Counted from the first letter of the stretch, positions 34,749 through 43,548 are shown. The stretch is 64,000 bases of DNA from Pseudomonadaceae bacterium (GCA_900766265.1 CAAFUS010000017.1:372001-436000); one strand, 5' to 3'. Numbers and translations: made by a program. The notes: generated by a model from the letters alone, not told the origin.

Positions 34749-35536
34749 CAGCGGGCCTCCCCGATCGCGGTGACGCCGGTGTGCTTGTCCGCCGGCTCGC
34801 GATTGATCTGGTTGGTGGCGATTTCTCCGGTTTCCATCAGCTGCTTGAACCGACGCAGGTCCTGGCTGACCTCGAAGCCTGACAGGGTGCTCAGACCCTT
34901 GGCCAGCGCGTAGCCGACCTGCCCCCCGGGCACTTCGTGGGCGACAACCGCCTGGACTTCGGTACCGCTGCCGTTGGGTGCATCGCGGAAGGTCACCCAG
35001 CCGAGGTTACGGATCGGCGCGTCGGCCTCGGACATCCAGGCCAGGCGCTCGCCGGGCACGTCCTCGGTCACGTAGGTGTCCCACTCGAGCGTCTTGTCGG
35101 TCATAGGTACCCGGGCGACCCAGTGCGCATGATGATCGTCCCGGGTCTCGACCCGTTCGATGAACTCCATGAAGGTCGGCATGTGGCTGAAATCGCGCCA
35201 GTATGCGTAGACCTCCTCGCGGGGCCGATTGACCGTGATGCTGCGTGACAGTGCCTTGGCGCTGCTCCAGCGATTCTCCTCGGCCACCTGCGTCTCGTAG
35301 AGACTCGGCGACAGGGCGCGTTTGGCGGCGCAATGGCCCGAGCCGCCACGGGCTATCGCCATGCCGCCCAGGGCGATTTTCATCAGGCCGAACAGGCCAC
35401 CGCTGCGCAGGCCGCGCCCGACGAGCCAGCCGCCGACCAGGCCTGAGGCGAGGCGTTCGAGCCCATGGACGTTCGGCGCCTGGGCCAATTCCTGGTCGAG
35501 GCGCTCGGCGAGCAAAGGTGATTTCGATCGGTTCAT
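34748..35536 (-). CDS. SRPBCC (polyketide cyclase/dehydrase-like) protein with membrane-proximal N-terminus
   Basis: A 262-residue protein. Residues about 33-72 are glycine-rich and hydrophobic (LASGLVGGWLVGRGLRSGGL then GLMKIALGGMAIARGG), probably a membrane hairpin. Residues 95-240 form a START/SRPBCC lipid-type pocket: SITVNRPREEVYAYWRDFSH, MPTFMEFIERVETRDD, and GTEVQAVVAHEVPGGQVG. Ligand unknown. ATG 35536 (MNRSKSPLL) has GGAGC upstream. It forms a two-gene operon with the zinc dehydrogenase, a pairing seen in other proteobacteria. Confidence 0.85.
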   Translation of the reverse strand: MNRSKSPLLAERLDQELAQAPNVHGLERLASGLVGGWLVGRGLRSGGLFGLMKIALGGMAIARGGSGHCAAKRALSPSLYETQVAEENRWSSAKALSRSITVNRPREEVYAYWRDFSHMPTFMEFIERVETRDDHHAHWVARVPMTDKTLEWDTYVTEDVPGERLAWMSEADAPIRNLGWVTFRDAPNGSGTEVQAVVAHEVPGGQVGYALAKGLSTLSGFEVSQDLRRFKQLMETGEIATNQINREPADKHTGVTAIGEAR

Positions 35537-35721
35537 ATCGTGCTCCGGCAATGGATACTGCTAGAGAGGACTGCGGCCGGGGCGCTGACGTTCCTGTGCA
35601 CCGATGAGCGAGCGTGTCGTTGGCTCATAGAGAGCGGGCGGATCGATTGCGTTATGTCTCTGGCGTCAACGGAGCGACTCTGCTTCAATGATGGCCAGAC
35701 GATTCCATTCCGGGTACCGCC

Positions 35722-35970
35722 ATGCAGATCTCCAACAGCCTGTTCTCCTACGGAGTGACCGCCATCAACGCGGGTCAGCAGCGCGTCGAGCAGGCGGCAG
35801 GTCGTATCGCCGGCGCATCGGTTCCCGACAACAGCGATGCGCCGAGCAGCGCAGAGCTCGCCTTGCAGCTGGTCGAGCTCCAGCAGGGCCGCTACGACGC
35901 GCAGATCGGGTCTCGCCTGGTGCGCAGCGCCGACGAAGTGCTCGGCACGCTGATCGACACCCGCGCCTGA
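35722..35970 (+). CDS. Small conserved protein with flagellar-hook-like N-terminus
   Basis: An 82-residue protein with no signal peptide. The N-terminus MQISNSLFSYGVTAINAGQQ and the following RVEQAAGRIAG resemble the N-terminal helices of flagellar rod/hook proteins (FlgE/FlgG style), and the C-terminal DEVLGTLIDTRA resembles their C-terminal helix. Similar short Pseudomonas proteins are sometimes labelled flagellar biosynthesis, without evidence. No flagellar genes are nearby. Followed by a strong hairpin. Confidence 0.7.
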   Translation: MQISNSLFSYGVTAINAGQQRVEQAAGRIAGASVPDNSDAPSSAELALQLVELQQGRYDAQIGSRLVRSADEVLGTLIDTRA

Positions 35971-36012
35971 CCAGAGGCGTCAACGCCTCTTCATCCTCCT
36001 CCCGTTCCAACC

Positions 36013-36042
36013 CAGGGCGCCCGGCCATCGCGGGGCGCCCTG
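36013..36042 (+). terminator. Perfect 10-bp hairpin after the 82-residue protein gene
   Basis: CAGGGCGCCC, 10-nt loop, GGGCGCCCTG, 43 bp after the stop codon. Very stable, but only CCGTGCCTTGCC follows, so the T-tract is poor. Confidence 0.6.
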
Positions 36043-36094
36043 CCGTGCCTTGCCTATCGTGATGTCTGCCGATAAACGGAAAGGGGGTGCCCGC

Positions 36095-36138
36095 TTGACA
36101 TCCCTCAGGCCTAAACGTATGTTTCAAACGCCTGTTTG
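36095..36138 (+). promoter_or_regulatory. fadE promoter overlapped by two PsrA-type operators
   Basis: TTGACA (36095-36100), 17-bp spacer, TATGTT (36118-36123) is a good sigma70 promoter. Over and just after the -10 lie TAAAC-GTAT-GTTTC (36112-36125) and CAAAC-GCCT-GTTTG (36125-36138). The known PsrA consensus in Pseudomonas is (G/C)AAAC-N2-4-GTTT(G/C); the second site is perfect. PsrA, released by long-chain fatty acyl groups, would repress the promoter by blocking RNA polymerase. Confidence 0.75.
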
Positions 36139-36236
36139 ACCCCTTTCGGCCTACTGCCGACCGGTCAATATCCGAACCTGAAGCGACCGGCCAGCCGGTC
36201 ATCTGATCAAAAGAACTCACCGCTGAGGTTTACGCT

Positions 36237-38042
36237 ATGCCTGACTACAAGGCCCCCTTGCGCGATATCCGCTTCGTACGTGACGAGCTGCTCGGCTACG
36301 AGGCGCACTATCAGAGCCTTCCGGGTTGTGAAGACGCGACGCCGGACATGGTCAATGCCATTCTCGAGGAAGGCGCGAAGTTCTGTGAGCAGGTGATCGC
36401 TCCCCTCAATCGCGTCGGCGACATCGAGGGCTGCACCTGGAGCGAGTCGGGTGTGAAGACGCCGACCGGCTTCAAGGAAGCCTACAAGCAGTTCGTCGAA
36501 GGCGGCTGGCCAAGCCTGGCTCACGATGTCGAGCACGGTGGCCAGGGGCTGCCCGAATCCCTCGGCATGGCCGTCAGCGAGATGGTCGGCGAAGCCAACT
36601 GGTCCTGGGGCATGTACCCGGGCCTGTCCCACGGTGCGATGAACACCCTGCACGCCCATGGCACGGCCGAGCAGCAGCAGACCTACCTGACAAAGCTGGT
36701 CTCCGGCGAGTGGACCGGCACCATGTGCCTGACCGAGCCGCACTGCGGCACCGACCTGGGCATGCTGCGTACCAAGGCCGAACCCCAGGCCGATGGCAGC
36801 TACAAGGTGACCGGCACCAAGATCTTCATTTCTGCGGGCGAACACGACATGGCCGACAACATCGTCCATATCGTACTGGCCCGCCTGCCCGATGCGCCTG
36901 AGGGCACCAAAGGCATCTCGCTGTTCATCGTGCCCAAGTTCCTGCCCAACGCCGAAGGCGGCGTGGGTGAGCGTAACGGCGTGTCCTGCGGCTCGCTCGA
37001 ACACAAGATGGGCATCCACGGCAACGCGACCTGCGTGATGAACTTCGACGGCGCCACCGGCTTCCTGATCGGGCCGCCGAACAAGGGCCTGAACTGCATG
37101 TTCACCTTCATGAACACCGCGCGCCTGGGGACAGCGCTGCAGGGGCTGGCCCACGCCGAGATCGGCTTCCAGGGCGGCATCCAGTACGCTCGCGAGCGCC
37201 TGCAGATGCGTTCGCTCACCGGTCCGAAAGCGCCGGACAAGGCCGCCGACCCGATCATCGTGCATCCGGACGTGCGCCGCATGCTGCTGACCATGAAGGC
37301 CTTCGCCGAAGGCAACCGCGCCATGCTCTACTTCGCCGCCAAGCAGGTGGACATCGTCCAGCGCAGCGCGGACGAAGAGCAGCGCAAGGCCGCCGATTCG
37401 ATGCTCGCCTTCCTGACCCCGATCGCCAAGGCGTTCATGACCGAGGTCGGCTTCGAGTCCGCCAACCATGGCGTGCAGATCTATGGCGGCCACGGCTTCA
37501 TCGCCGAGTGGGGCATGGAGCAGAACGTGCGCGACAGCCGCATCTCCTGCCTGTACGAAGGCACCACCGGCATCCAGGCGCTCGACCTGCTCGGCCGCAA
37601 GGTGCTGATGACCCAGGGCGAGGCGCTCAAGGGCTTCACCAAGGTCGTGCACAAGTTCTGCCAGGCCAACGAAGGCAACGAGGCGGTGAAGGAATTCGTC
37701 GAGCCGCTGGCCAAGCTGAACAAGGAGTGGGGCGACATCACCATGAAGGTCGGCATGGCCGCCATGAAGAACCGCGAGGAAGTCGGTGCCGCCTCGGTGG
37801 ACTACCTGATGTACTGCGGTTATGCCTGCCTGGCCTACTTCTGGGCGGACATGGCGCGGTTGGCTGCGGAGAAACTGGCCGCCGGCACCGCTGAGGAAGG
37901 CTTCTACAAGGCCAAGCTGCAGACCGCTCGCTTCTACTACAAGCGCATCCTGCCGCGTACCCGCACCCATGTCGAAGCCATGCTGTCGGGCGCCGACAAC
38001 CTGATGGACATGGACGAAGAACACTTCGCCCTGGCGTACTGA
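36237..38042 (+). CDS. fadE: Acyl-CoA dehydrogenase (FadE type), first paralog
   Basis: A 601-residue FAD enzyme for the first step of fatty-acid beta-oxidation. It begins MPDYKAPLRDIRFVRDELL, a start shared by the three paralogs here. N-terminal helical domain about residues 35-155, middle beta domain with MCLTEPHCGTDLGMLRTKAE (FAD/substrate binding) near residue 165, C-terminal helices with the catalytic Glu in CLYEGTTGIQALDLLGRK, and an extra C-terminal domain (residues 465-590) typical of the 600-residue class. RBS GAGG lies 10 bp upstream. Two PsrA-type boxes overlap its promoter. By synteny, from memory, it matches P. aeruginosa PA0506. Confidence 0.94.
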   Translation: MPDYKAPLRDIRFVRDELLGYEAHYQSLPGCEDATPDMVNAILEEGAKFCEQVIAPLNRVGDIEGCTWSESGVKTPTGFKEAYKQFVEGGWPSLAHDVEHGGQGLPESLGMAVSEMVGEANWSWGMYPGLSHGAMNTLHAHGTAEQQQTYLTKLVSGEWTGTMCLTEPHCGTDLGMLRTKAEPQADGSYKVTGTKIFISAGEHDMADNIVHIVLARLPDAPEGTKGISLFIVPKFLPNAEGGVGERNGVSCGSLEHKMGIHGNATCVMNFDGATGFLIGPPNKGLNCMFTFMNTARLGTALQGLAHAEIGFQGGIQYARERLQMRSLTGPKAPDKAADPIIVHPDVRRMLLTMKAFAEGNRAMLYFAAKQVDIVQRSADEEQRKAADSMLAFLTPIAKAFMTEVGFESANHGVQIYGGHGFIAEWGMEQNVRDSRISCLYEGTTGIQALDLLGRKVLMTQGEALKGFTKVVHKFCQANEGNEAVKEFVEPLAKLNKEWGDITMKVGMAAMKNREEVGAASVDYLMYCGYACLAYFWADMARLAAEKLAAGTAEEGFYKAKLQTARFYYKRILPRTRTHVEAMLSGADNLMDMDEEHFALAY

Positions 38043-38059
38043 GTCCTTTCGGATCCCCG

Positions 38060-38089
38060 AAAACCGCTGCGCAGGCAGCGGTTTTTTTT
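38060..38089 (+). terminator. Intrinsic terminator of the first fadE gene
   Basis: AAAACCGCTGC, loop GCAG, GCAGCGG with eight T: a textbook rho-independent terminator 17 bp after the stop. Confidence 0.93.
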
Positions 38090-38177
38090 CGCCCGTTTTC
38101 GGAGCGGGCCAAGAAAGGTGTACAGCCGCGAGAATGCAGGCAAAATGCCGCTTTTCTGGCCGTTCGCCGGAGTTCCC

Positions 38178-39470
38178 GTGCCCCGCTCAGCCGCCGCGCG
38201 CTTCAGTCATCTCCTGCCGCCCCTGGGATTGCTGGCGGTCGGTCTGTTGACGGCTCGCAAGCCCGTGCTCAACGAGTTCTTCGTATCCCTGTTCAACGTG
38301 CTGCCAACCGTGCTGGTGCTGATGGGCGGCGCGCTGTGCCTGGGTTACGGCCGCCTGCGCGAGTTGTTTCTGCTGCTCGTGGTGTACATCGCTTATTTCC
38401 TACTGGACACCCAGGCCGACCATTACCGCGCCACGGGCGCGCTGCTGCCCGAGGCGGCGCTGACCTTCCACTTGTGCAGCCTGCTGTTGCCGCTGCTCTA
38501 CGGTCTGTATGCCCTTTGGCACGAGCGCACCCATTTGTTACAGGATGGCCTGGCGCGTGCGGCCGTGCTCCTGGTGGTGGTCAGCCTCGCGTTCGCACTG
38601 GGGCGGCGCTTTCCCGAGGCCATGCATGAATGGCTGGTAACGGTTCGCTGGCCCGCCTTGCAGGCCGACTGGCTGCAGCTGATCCAGCTGGCCTATCCGC
38701 CGTTCCTGATTGGAATCGTCGCGCTGGCGGTCCAGTACTGGCGAAGGCCTCGCGCCCTGCACGCCGCGCAGCTGGTGGCCTTGCCTGGGTTGCTACTGAT
38801 GCTGCCGCAGGTGTTCAGCCGGCCGGGCGCGTTGAACGTGCTGACCAGCCTGACGATGCTGATCCTGGTGGTCGCCATCGTGCAGGAAGCCTATCTGATG
38901 GCGTTTCGCGACGAGCTCACCGGCTTGCCGAATAGGCGGGCGCTCAACGAGCGGTTGCAGCGACTCGGCCGGCAGTACGTCATCGCCATGGCGGATGTCG
39001 ACCATTTCAAGTCGTTCAACGACACTCACGGGCATGACGTGGGCGACCAGGTGCTGCGGCTGGTTGCCAGCCGGCTGCGCAGGATCGGCGGTGGCGGAAG
39101 AGCCTATCGCTATGGCGGTGAGGAATTCACCCTGGTCTTCCCCGGCCGCGATCTGCAGGCCTGCCTGCCCCATCTGGAAGACGTGCGGCTGGCGGTGGAG
39201 GGCTATGCCCTCCAGATGCGCGACACGGCCAGCCGGCCGAAGAGCGACGAGCAGGGTCGGAAACGTCGCGCCGGCAAGGTGGCGAGTCAGGTCTCGGTGA
39301 CGATCAGCATCGGCGTGGCCGAGCGGCAACCCTCACAGCGCAACGCCGAGGAAGTCATCAAGGCCGCCGACAAGGCGCTCTACAGCGCCAAGAGCGCCGG
39401 GCGAAATTGCGTCCGTGCCCATGGCGAGAACCGCCGCGGTGCGGTGCGCGCCCCGCGCGAGCCGGCCTGA
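38178..39470 (+). CDS. Membrane-bound diguanylate cyclase (GGDEF)
   Basis: About 430 residues. Six or seven hydrophobic segments fill residues 8-235 (for example LLPPLGLLAVGLLTA and LFLLLVVYIAYFLL), followed by a GGDEF domain: RDELTGLPNRRALNERL, MADVDHFKSFNDTHGHDVGDQ and the intact active loop AYRYGGEEFTLVF. The inhibitory RxxD site is absent (GGGG at that position), so product feedback is unlikely. A basic 25-residue insertion (MRDTASRPKSDEQGRKRRAG region) interrupts the domain before VSVTISIGVAE. I use GTG 38178 with GGAG upstream; in-frame starts at 38145 and 38118 have worse sites. Confidence 0.85.
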   Translation: MPRSAAARFSHLLPPLGLLAVGLLTARKPVLNEFFVSLFNVLPTVLVLMGGALCLGYGRLRELFLLLVVYIAYFLLDTQADHYRATGALLPEAALTFHLCSLLLPLLYGLYALWHERTHLLQDGLARAAVLLVVVSLAFALGRRFPEAMHEWLVTVRWPALQADWLQLIQLAYPPFLIGIVALAVQYWRRPRALHAAQLVALPGLLLMLPQVFSRPGALNVLTSLTMLILVVAIVQEAYLMAFRDELTGLPNRRALNERLQRLGRQYVIAMADVDHFKSFNDTHGHDVGDQVLRLVASRLRRIGGGGRAYRYGGEEFTLVFPGRDLQACLPHLEDVRLAVEGYALQMRDTASRPKSDEQGRKRRAGKVASQVSVTISIGVAERQPSQRNAEEVIKAADKALYSAKSAGRNCVRAHGENRRGAVRAPREPA

Positions 39471-39587
39471 CGAACCAGCGGTTATGGCGGCGCATTCAGC
39501 GCCCATGATGTGATTGTTGATGCTGCTTCCCAGCAGTAGGTTGCCGGCTGGATAAATGCCCGGCGCTGCCTTCTGGAGAACAACAAC

Positions 39588-41381
39588 ATGCCCGAGTACA
39601 AGGCTCCCCTGCGCGACATGCGCTTTCTGATCGACGATGTGTTCGATTTCCATGCCAGCTACGCCGCCATCGGCGCCGAGGATGCGACCCCGGACATGGT
39701 CGGCGCGATCCTGGAGGAGGGCGCCAAGTTCTGCGAGCAGGTGCTGGCCCCGCTCAACCGCAGCGGCGACGAGGAAGGCTGCCATTTCGACAATGGCGTG
39801 GTGACCACGCCGAAGGGCTTCAAGGAAGCCTTCGCCCAGTACGCCGAGGGCGGCTGGATGGGCCTGGCCTCGACGCCCGAATACGGCGGCCAGGGGTTGC
39901 CCCATTCGCTGGGCCTGGTGATCGGCGAAATGGTCGGCTCGGCCAATACCTCCTTCGGCATGTACCCTGGGCTGACCCACGGCGCCATGGCCGCCATCGG
40001 CGCCCACGGCAGCGAGGAGCAGAAGTCCACCTACCTCACCCGCATGACCGAGGGTCGCTGGACCGGCACTATGTGCCTGACCGAACCCCACTGCGGGACG
40101 GACCTGGGGATCATCAAGACCCGTGCGGTGCCGCAGGCCGATGGCAGCTACGCCATCAGCGGCACCAAGATTTTCATCTCCGCCGGCGAGCACGACCTGA
40201 GCGAGAACATCGTGCACCTGGTTCTGGCCAAGCTGCCCGACGCACCGGCCGGCACTAAGGGCATCTCGCTGTTCATCGTGCCCAAGTTCCTGCCCGATGC
40301 GGCCGGCAATGCCGGCGAGCGCAACGCGGTGGCCTGCGGCTCGATCGAGCACAAGATGGGCATCAAGGCCTCGGCCACCTGCGTGATCAACTTCGACGGC
40401 GCCCGCGGTTTTCTTATCGGCGAGCCGAACAAGGGCCTCAACTGCATGTTCACCATGATGAACCATGCGCGCCTCGGCACCGGCATGCAGGGCTTGTGCA
40501 ACGGCGAGGCGAGCTACCAGGGCGCGGTGAAGTACGCCCAGGAGCGTCTGCAGATGCGCTCGCTGACCGGCGCGAAGTTTCCCGACAAGCCTGCCGATCC
40601 GATCATCGTCCACCCGGACGTGCGGCGCATGCTGCTCACCATGAAGGCCTTCAACGAAGGCAACCGCGCCCTGGCCTATTTCACCGCGCAGCTGCTCGAT
40701 CAGCTGCACAGCCCCGAGGCGGGCAAGCGCGAGGAGGCCGAGGCGCTGCTGGCCTTCCTCACGCCCATCTGCAAGGCCTTCATGACCGATACCGGCCTGG
40801 AGGTCACTAGCCTGGGCATGCAGGTGTTCGGCGGCCACGGCTACATTCGCGAGTGGGGCATGGAACAGCTGATGCGCGACTGCCGCATCGCCCCGATCTA
40901 CGAAGGCACCAACGGCATCCAGGCGCTGGACCTGCTCGGCCGTAAGGTCCTGGGCAGCCAGGGCAAACTGATGCTGGGCTTCACCAAGCTGGTCCACCGG
41001 TTCTGCCAGGCCAACGCCGAGCATCCCGAACTCAAGGATCAGGTTCAGCAGCTCGCCGGACTGAACAGGGACTTGGGGGAGATCACCGCCCGCATCGGCA
41101 TGGCGGCGATGAAGAACCCCGACGAGGTCGGCGCGGCTTCGGTCGACTACCTGATGTACTGTGGCTATGTCGTTCTCGGCTATTTCTGGCTGCGCATGGC
41201 CGCGGTCGCCCAGGCCAAGCTCCAGGCCGGCGAGGGCGATGCCGCCTTCTACCAGTCAAAGATCATCACCGCCGAGTTCTATTTCAGCCGCTTGCTGCCG
41301 CGTACGGCGGCCCATCGGGCAGCGATCGAGGCCGGCAGCGAGACGCTGATGAAGCTTGCGGCCGATCAGTTCATCTTCTGA
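39588..41381 (+). CDS. Acyl-CoA dehydrogenase (FadE type), second paralog
   Basis: A 597-residue paralog of the first enzyme with the same domain plan. MPEYKAPLRDMRFLIDDVF start; MCLTEPHCGTDLGIIKTRAV; FISAGEHDLSENIVHLVLAK; catalytic Glu in PIYEGTNGIQALDLLGRK. GGAG lies 11 bp upstream of the ATG. No PsrA-type site was found in its 117-bp upstream gap, so it is probably controlled differently or read from the GGDEF gene. Chain-length preference cannot be read. Confidence 0.93.
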   Translation: MPEYKAPLRDMRFLIDDVFDFHASYAAIGAEDATPDMVGAILEEGAKFCEQVLAPLNRSGDEEGCHFDNGVVTTPKGFKEAFAQYAEGGWMGLASTPEYGGQGLPHSLGLVIGEMVGSANTSFGMYPGLTHGAMAAIGAHGSEEQKSTYLTRMTEGRWTGTMCLTEPHCGTDLGIIKTRAVPQADGSYAISGTKIFISAGEHDLSENIVHLVLAKLPDAPAGTKGISLFIVPKFLPDAAGNAGERNAVACGSIEHKMGIKASATCVINFDGARGFLIGEPNKGLNCMFTMMNHARLGTGMQGLCNGEASYQGAVKYAQERLQMRSLTGAKFPDKPADPIIVHPDVRRMLLTMKAFNEGNRALAYFTAQLLDQLHSPEAGKREEAEALLAFLTPICKAFMTDTGLEVTSLGMQVFGGHGYIREWGMEQLMRDCRIAPIYEGTNGIQALDLLGRKVLGSQGKLMLGFTKLVHRFCQANAEHPELKDQVQQLAGLNRDLGEITARIGMAAMKNPDEVGAASVDYLMYCGYVVLGYFWLRMAAVAQAKLQAGEGDAAFYQSKIITAEFYFSRLLPRTAAHRAAIEAGSETLMKLAADQFIF

Positions 41382-41398
41382 GACCAGGCTGCACCAGG

Positions 41399-41421
41399 AA
41401 GCCCGCTTCGGCGGGCTTTTT
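41399..41421 (+). terminator. Intrinsic terminator of the second fadE gene
   Basis: AAGCCCGC, loop TTCG, GCGGGC then five T. It starts 18 bp after the stop. Confidence 0.92.
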
Positions 41422-41566
41422 CATAGGTGGTGGGCCTGTGACCGGTCTGGAAGAGTCGGAACTGGACGGTCACAACTAGACGCTTCGGGCGTCTGTCGGT
41501 GTCCGCTAGACTCGGGAAAACGCTGTGGCCAGTCGGCCCGGCGCCACGATCTGCGAGGCTCTTCCC

Positions 41567-43342
41567 ATGGCTGATTACAAAGCACCGCTGCGCGACATGC
41601 GTTTCGTCCTCAACGAGGTTCTTGAGGCTCCGGCCCTGTGGCAGAGCCTGCCGGCACTGGCCGAGGTGGTCGATGCCGACACCGCCGAAGCCGTCCTCGA
41701 AGAGGCCGGCAAGATCACCGCCCATTCCATCGCACCGCTCAACCGCAGCGGCGACGAAGAGGGCTGCCATTGGAAGGACGGCGTGGTCCGCACGCCGGCC
41801 GGTTATCCCGAGGCCTATCGGCTGTATGCCGAAGGCGGCTGGGTCGGCGTCGCTGGCGATCCGGCGTTCGGCGGCATGGGCATGCCCAAGGCGATCTCCG
41901 CCCAGGTCGAGGAGATGATCAACTCGGCGAGTCTGGCGTTCGGTCTGTATCCGATGTTGACCTCCGGCGCCTGCCTGTCCATCCACGCCCACGGCAGCGA
42001 GACGCTGAAGGAAAAATACCTGCCCAACATGTATGCCGGCGTCTGGACCGGGTCGATGTGCCTCACCGAACCCCATGCCGGCACCGACCTGGGCCTGATC
42101 CGCACCAAGGCCGAGCCGCAGGCAGACGGCAGCTACAAGGTCAGCGGCACCAAGATCTTCATCACTGGCGGCGAGCACGACCTGGCCGAGAACATCATCC
42201 ATCTGGTGCTGGCCAAGCTGCCGGATTCGCCGGCCGGCTCCAAGGGCATCTCGCTGTTCCTGGTGCCCAAGGTCCTGGTCAACGAGGACGGCTCGCTGGG
42301 CCAGCGCAACGCGGTGTCCTGCGGGTCGATCGAGCACAAGATGGGCATCCAGGCGTCGGCCACCTGTGTGATGAACTTCGATGGCGCCACCGGGTGGCTG
42401 GTCGGCGAACCGAACAAAGGCCTCGCCGCGATGTTCACCATGATGAACTACGAGCGCTTGGGCGTCGGCATTCAAGGCCTGGCCACTGGCGAGCGTTCCT
42501 ACCAGAGCGCGGTGGAATACGCCCGTGAGCGCCTCCAGAGCCGGGCGCCGAGCGGGGCTGTGGCACAGGACAAGGCGGCCGACCCGATCATCGTTCACCC
42601 TGATGTGCGGCGCATGCTGCTGACCATGAAGGCGCTCAACGAAGGCGGGCGTGCATTCTCCAGCTACGTGGCGCTGCAGCTGGACATCGCCAAGTTCAGC
42701 GAAGACCCCGCAGCGCGCGAGCGCGCCGAAGCACAAGTGGCCCTGCTGACGCCCGTGGCCAAGGCGTTTCTCACCGACATGGGGCTAGAAACCACCGTCC
42801 ACGGTCAGCAGGTGTTCGGCGGCCACGGCTTCATTCGCGAGTGGGGCCAGGAGCAACTGGTGCGCGACTGCCGCATCACCCAGATCTACGAAGGCACCAA
42901 CGGCATCCAGGCGCTGGACCTGATCGGCCGCAAGGTGGTCGGCAGCGGCGGGGCGCTCTACCGTCCATTCTCGGAAGAGATCCGCAGCTTCATCACCAAC
43001 GCCCCGGCCGAGCAGCGCGAATTTACTGAGCCCCTGCGCCTGGCGCTGGACAACCTGGACGAGCTGACCGCCTGGGTACTGGATCGAGCCAAGAACGATC
43101 CCAACGAGATTGGCGCCGCCTCGGTGGAGTATCTGCATGTGTTCGGCTACACCGCCTACGCTTACCTGTGGGCGCGGATGGCGGCAGCCGCGCTGGGCAA
43201 ATCCGGCGACGACTTCTATGCCAGCAAACTCGGAACCGCGCGCTTCTATTTCGCCCGGCTATTGCCCCGAATCCATTCGCTCAGTGCCTCGGTGAAAGCA
43301 GGCAGCGAGTCGCTTTATCTGCTGGAAGCCGCACAGTTCTAG
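41567..43342 (+). CDS. Acyl-CoA dehydrogenase (FadE type), third paralog
   Basis: A 591-residue third paralog: MADYKAPLRDMRFVLNEVL start, MCLTEPHAGTDLGLIRTKAE (Ala where the others have Cys), FITGGEHDLAENIIHLVLAK and the catalytic Glu in QIYEGTNGIQALDLIGRK. The C-terminal domain diverges more than between the first two (RSFITNAPAEQREFTEP region). ATG 41567 is the homologous start; a 14-codon upstream extension is not conserved. Its upstream gap has a 6-bp hairpin (AGACGC/GCGTCT) and TGACCG/CGGTCA repeats of unknown meaning. No intrinsic terminator directly follows. Confidence 0.93.
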   Translation: MADYKAPLRDMRFVLNEVLEAPALWQSLPALAEVVDADTAEAVLEEAGKITAHSIAPLNRSGDEEGCHWKDGVVRTPAGYPEAYRLYAEGGWVGVAGDPAFGGMGMPKAISAQVEEMINSASLAFGLYPMLTSGACLSIHAHGSETLKEKYLPNMYAGVWTGSMCLTEPHAGTDLGLIRTKAEPQADGSYKVSGTKIFITGGEHDLAENIIHLVLAKLPDSPAGSKGISLFLVPKVLVNEDGSLGQRNAVSCGSIEHKMGIQASATCVMNFDGATGWLVGEPNKGLAAMFTMMNYERLGVGIQGLATGERSYQSAVEYARERLQSRAPSGAVAQDKAADPIIVHPDVRRMLLTMKALNEGGRAFSSYVALQLDIAKFSEDPAARERAEAQVALLTPVAKAFLTDMGLETTVHGQQVFGGHGFIREWGQEQLVRDCRITQIYEGTNGIQALDLIGRKVVGSGGALYRPFSEEIRSFITNAPAEQREFTEPLRLALDNLDELTAWVLDRAKNDPNEIGAASVEYLHVFGYTAYAYLWARMAAAALGKSGDDFYASKLGTARFYFARLLPRIHSLSASVKAGSESLYLLEAAQF

Positions 43343-43432
43343 GACCAGGACTTAATCTGAGGGCACATTGAAATTATTTGGCCATGTATCGGAACGTTTT
43401 CGCCATCACTCCGGTCCTAGATATGCACGATG

Positions 43433-43450
43433 AGTAAGCCATTACTTACA
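43433..43450 (+). promoter_or_regulatory. GacA box, distal copy (rsmY upstream activating site)
   Basis: AGTAAG-CCATTA-CTTACA. The known GacA recognition element upstream of rsm sRNA genes is TGTAAG-N6-CTTACA; this copy differs only in the first base. It lies exactly 41 bp upstream of the proximal copy. Confidence 0.75.
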
Positions 43451-43473
43451 GGCCTGAGCCATGGAGGGTTCCC

Positions 43474-43491
43474 TGTAAGCAATCGCTTACA
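43474..43491 (+). promoter_or_regulatory. GacA box, proximal copy (rsmY upstream activating site)
   Basis: TGTAAG-CAATCG-CTTACA, a perfect match to the GacA element TGTAAG-N6-CTTACA. Centred about 66 bp upstream of the predicted sRNA start, a position suited to activation by a response regulator. Confidence 0.88.
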
Positions 43492-43535
43492 AAGAGTGCC
43501 GCAGTTGGCTGCTATTCGTTCAACGAACGGGTCGT

Positions 43536-43541
43536 TAATCT
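43536..43541 (+). promoter_or_regulatory. rsmY -10 element
   Basis: TAATCT, 4/6 to the consensus with TA and final T kept. The -35 region (43513-43518, TATTCG) is poor, as expected for a promoter that depends on an activator. Predicted start of transcription about 43548-43549. Confidence 0.6.
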
Positions 43542-43548
43542 GCTGCTC

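Noticed and set aside
39471..39587. PsrA-type operators before the second and third acyl-CoA dehydrogenases
   Set aside because: I scanned both gaps (39471-39587 and 41422-41566) for AAAC-N4-GTTT and found none.
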